Source: Clostridia bacterium
Lineage (GTDB): Bacteria > Bacillota > Clostridia > Oscillospirales > Acutalibacteraceae
Direction: 5' to 3'
DNA length: 7,277 bases
Assembly: GCA_017939855.1 (NCBI GenBank)
Contig: JAGAZW010000005.1
Span: forward strand, 1 to 7,277
Each line of letters opens with the position of its first letter. Positions within the stretch are counted from its first letter, which is position 1. The notes beneath the pieces were generated by a model, which saw nothing but the letters and a program-made list of their open reading frames with translations, was not told where the DNA came from and did no database searches. The position numbers and the translations under genes are program-made. Below are positions 4,851 to 7,277 of this stretch, piece by piece.

Positions 4851-7277
4851 TTATTCGCTCCTCAGTGCAGTCACAGGTTCTTTTCTTGCTGCGATTTTTG
4901 AAGGGAAAAGACCTGCTATAAATGTAAGCAACATACTTATGATTACAAGCGAAACCGCACTTGAAATAGGAAGTACTGCGATTCCTGAGATTTCGGTAAT
5001 TGAAAAAATAATTGCATTTATCGGAATTAAGAGTAGCAGTGTTATACCTATACCGATTATACCGGCAACAAAACCGACAATAAGCGTTTCGGCATTAAAC
5101 ACTCTTGAAATATCGTGTTTTGAAGCACCAATAGCTCTTAAAATGCCTATTTCTTTAGTTCTTTCGAGAACAGATATATAGGTAATAATTCCGATCATTA
5201 TAGATGAAACAATAAGTGAAATGCTGACGAATGCAATTAAAATGTAACTGATAGCATTGATTATTGTTGTAACTGATGACATCATAAGTCCGATATAATC
5301 GGTATAACCAATTTGTTTGTCTTCAGCATTTTTTTCATTATATTTTGCAATAAATTCGGAAAGTTTATCCTTAGCTTCAAAATCCGAAGGGTATATTAAG
5401 ATACTGTTCGGACTTTCAAGATCTGAAACACCCAAAATCAATAGATTTTCTTCATAGCTTGAGGTGCTATATCCCGTGTTAAGATATGATGAAAATTGTT
5501 CAACAATTTTTTCATCTTTAATGCCTTGCTGTTTCATCTGAGCAATATAGCCGTTAAATTGTATCTGCTGTTCGGTAGGAAGTGTAGCGATATAAGCATT
5601 AAGTTCTTCCATTGTGAAATCTTCATCATTGGGGAAGGGAAGACCTGTTAGTATATCTAATTCCGGATTAGCTTTTTGCTCCTTAACTATTTCACTGTCG
5701 TTTACCTGATTAATTAAATACTTAGTAAGTGAATTTAAATATCCAACTGTACCGTATTCAAAATTGCTTGTAGACCTTAAAATACCCACTACCTTAACTT
5801 CGGCAGAATTCTTTAACTTTTCGAGCATATATAAGGTGTCTTCGCTCATATCGGTCCAAATTCCCGATTCGTTTTTTTGATAATAATCACTGTTGACCAT
5901 TAAACGAAAACTTAAGTCAAGGATGTCGTCGTAACTATACTCAGTCTGCACAGGGTCCTCAACTTTTTCGCCGTTCATAGCCGCCTTCATAATATCGGTA
6001 AGCTCTTTTGAATCCTTTAGACCCAAGGTATATAAGGTATAATCGCTTATCTGATTGTTTTCATCAACAATTACAACTATTTCATCATAATTTTGTGGCA
6101 TTCTTCCTGCAATAACATCATACTGCTTATCAAGTAACTCGTCGTTATCAAGAAGCTCGGTCCAGACTTGCATATCACCCATCATCGATACATTTCCCAT
6201 CGGTGTCTGGGTTTCTGTATCAAAACCTAATGTTTCCATAACTAAACTTGGATTTACACGATAGCCATCCGAGGTATAAATATTCATTTCGGTGGTGTAA
6301 GTGTACTTAATATCAGAAGTGTATTTTTCGAGTTCATCTTTGTTTTGTTCAATATATTTTTTGAAACTTGCAAGATCGTTGCTAGTGCTTCCATTTATCA
6401 TAGCAGCCATCATCTGACGCATAACATCATTTGAATATAAAGTTTTGTCCTTTGGATTTTCTATCTCATGACCCTCCATAAGCTTTTGCATAAGCTCAGA
6501 GGAATCGATGGTTGATTTTTCAATTTCAATCGGATAATTTGTGAGCGTTTCTTTTTCAACGTTGTTAATATACAGATCCACTCCGTTTGAAAGGGAGAGA
6601 ATGAGTGCGATACCGATAATGCCGATTGAACCTGCAAATGAAGTAAGAAAGGTTCTTGCTTTTTTGGTAAGAAGATTTTTGCACGATAGAGAAAGGGCGG
6701 TAAAGAATGACATTGAAGGCTTTTTCTGCTTTTTATTATTGGACGACGCTTTTGTATCGTCAGTATATGGGTTTGAGTCATTAATTATTTTACCATCAAA
6801 CAAATTTAAAATTCTTGTAGAATATTTTTCAGCAATTTCCGGGTTGTGAGTTACCATTATAACAAGGCGGTCATTTGAAATTTCTTTGAGCAGCTCCATA
6901 ATTTGTACGCTGGTTTCGCTGTCAAGAGCTCCTGTCGGTTCGTCCGCTAAAAGAATTTCAGGATCATTAACAAGTGCTCTGGCAATTGCGACCCTCTGCA
7001 TTTGACCGCCGGACATTTGATTTGGTTTTTTATTAAGTTGGTCACCTAAGCCCACCTTCTTAAGAACAAGTTTTGCTTTCTCTTTACGTACTGACTTTGG
7101 AACCCCGGTAAGTGTTAATGCGAGTTCAACATTTGTTAATACGCTTTGATGTGGGATAAGATTATAGTTTTGAAAAACAAAACCGATAGTATGGTTTCTA
7201 TAGGTATCCCAATCAGAATCTTTATACCCTTTTGTTGAGCGTCCGGAAATTATAAGATCACCGGAATTATAACGATC
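4851..7277 (-). CDS. MacB-like ABC transporter, ATPase fused to FtsX-type permease (start beyond right edge)
   Basis: The reading frame is open from the right edge (first codon at 7277-7275) to the TAA at 4853-4851, giving 808 visible residues. The GTG at 7055 is an internal valine and not the start, because the 74 codons before it encode ATPase sequence: RYNSGDLIISG, then the Q-loop VFQNYNL (7178-7158). Next come the signature MSGGQMQ (7016-6996), Walker B ILLADEPTGALD (6956-6921) and the H-loop VTHNPE. Walker A lies outside the window. A first membrane segment (about 6647-6585) leads to an extracytoplasmic domain of some 430 residues, and three membrane segments close the protein (about 5265-5178, 5095-5010, 4955-4890) with an ERTKEIGILRAIGAS motif typical of FtsX/MacB permeases. 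Such fused proteins couple ATP hydrolysis to periplasm-side or surface work such as export of peptides or lipoproteins. The substrate is unknown, and no link to the GRE operon is visible. Confidence 0.9.
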   Translation of the reverse strand, partial: DRYNSGDLIISGRSTKGYKDSDWDTYRNHTIGFVFQNYNLIPHQSVLTNVELALTLTGVPKSVRKEKAKLVLKKVGLGDQLNKKPNQMSGGQMQRVAIARALVNDPEILLADEPTGALDSETSVQIMELLKEISNDRLVIMVTHNPEIAEKYSTRILNLFDGKIINDSNPYTDDTKASSNNKKQKKPSMSFFTALSLSCKNLLTKKARTFLTSFAGSIGIIGIALILSLSNGVDLYINNVEKETLTNYPIEIEKSTIDSSELMQKLMEGHEIENPKDKTLYSNDVMRQMMAAMINGSTSNDLASFKKYIEQNKDELEKYTSDIKYTYTTEMNIYTSDGYRVNPSLVMETLGFDTETQTPMGNVSMMGDMQVWTELLDNDELLDKQYDVIAGRMPQNYDEIVVIVDENNQISDYTLYTLGLKDSKELTDIMKAAMNGEKVEDPVQTEYSYDDILDLSFRLMVNSDYYQKNESGIWTDMSEDTLYMLEKLKNSAEVKVVGILRSTSNFEYGTVGYLNSLTKYLINQVNDSEIVKEQKANPELDILTGLPFPNDEDFTMEELNAYIATLPTEQQIQFNGYIAQMKQQGIKDEKIVEQFSSYLNTGYSTSSYEENLLILGVSDLESPNSILIYPSDFEAKDKLSEFIAKYNEKNAEDKQIGYTDYIGLMMSSVTTIINAISYILIAFVSISLIVSSIMIGIITYISVLERTKEIGILRAIGASKHDISRVFNAETLIVGFVAGIIGIGITLLLLIPINAIIFSITEISGIAVLPISSAVSLVIISMLLTFIAGLFPSKIAARKEPVTALRSE

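Noticed and set aside
6461..6849. Open frames opposite or alongside the ABC transporter gene (6461-6781 minus, 6541-6849 plus, 4939-5181 plus).
   Set aside because: They overlap a well-supported gene in other frames, show no family motifs and have no ribosome binding sites; they are shadows.
4851..7055. Taking GTG at 7055 as the start of the ABC transporter.
   Set aside because: The frame is open to the window edge and the 74 codons upstream encode a clear ATPase segment with a Q-loop; a protein starting at 7055 would lack half of its nucleotide-binding domain.
1..7277. tRNA, rRNA, CRISPR array, riboswitch or insertion sequence.
   Set aside because: I saw no tRNA-like cloverleaf, regularly spaced repeats, transposase sequence or conserved riboswitch core. 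The leader of the GRE operon is too short for a typical riboswitch.

Overview
The window looks like chromosomal DNA from an anaerobic, low-GC Firmicute, most likely a gut-type clostridium (Lachnospiraceae/Ruminococcaceae-like). The signs are AT-rich DNA, AGGAG-type ribosome binding sites, an oxygen-sensitive glycyl radical enzyme (GRE) with its radical-SAM activase, and a fused ABC ATPase-permease of a kind common in those families. This placement is inferred from gene content; no rRNA or other taxonomic marker is present.

Layout: (1) 1-194, minus strand, the N-terminal cupin part of an AraC-type regulator that runs off the left edge. (2) 195-303, a divergent control region with a near-consensus promoter for the regulator and only weak promoter candidates for the rightward genes. 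(3) 304-4634, plus strand, a tight three-gene operon: a short GRE activase, a 775-residue GRE of the pyruvate formate-lyase-like superfamily, and a compact FGGY kinase most like sedoheptulokinases. Gaps are 13 and 10 bases. (4) 4635-4850, a convergent intergenic region with a perfect 15-bp stem hairpin, a second 10-bp inverted repeat and a T-run, probably a bidirectional terminator. (5) 4851-7277, minus strand, a MacB-like ABC transporter with ATPase and permease in one chain, cut at the right edge before its Walker A motif.

How the genes may work together: the AraC protein probably senses a small molecule and activates the operon. The activase installs a glycyl radical on the GRE, which performs a radical elimination or cleavage, and the kinase phosphorylates a polyol- or ketose-like substrate or product. 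The reaction is unknown. The GRE has a dehydratase-type Cys-x-Glu motif (GCQEP) instead of the Cys-Cys of true pyruvate formate-lyase, and an unusual radical loop, RIHGTF, where nearly all known GREs have RV(S/A)GY/F. A GRE with a divergent radical site next to a sedoheptulokinase-like kinase is the best candidate here for an undescribed catabolic system, perhaps for a sugar or sugar alcohol. The ABC transporter is convergent and probably unrelated.
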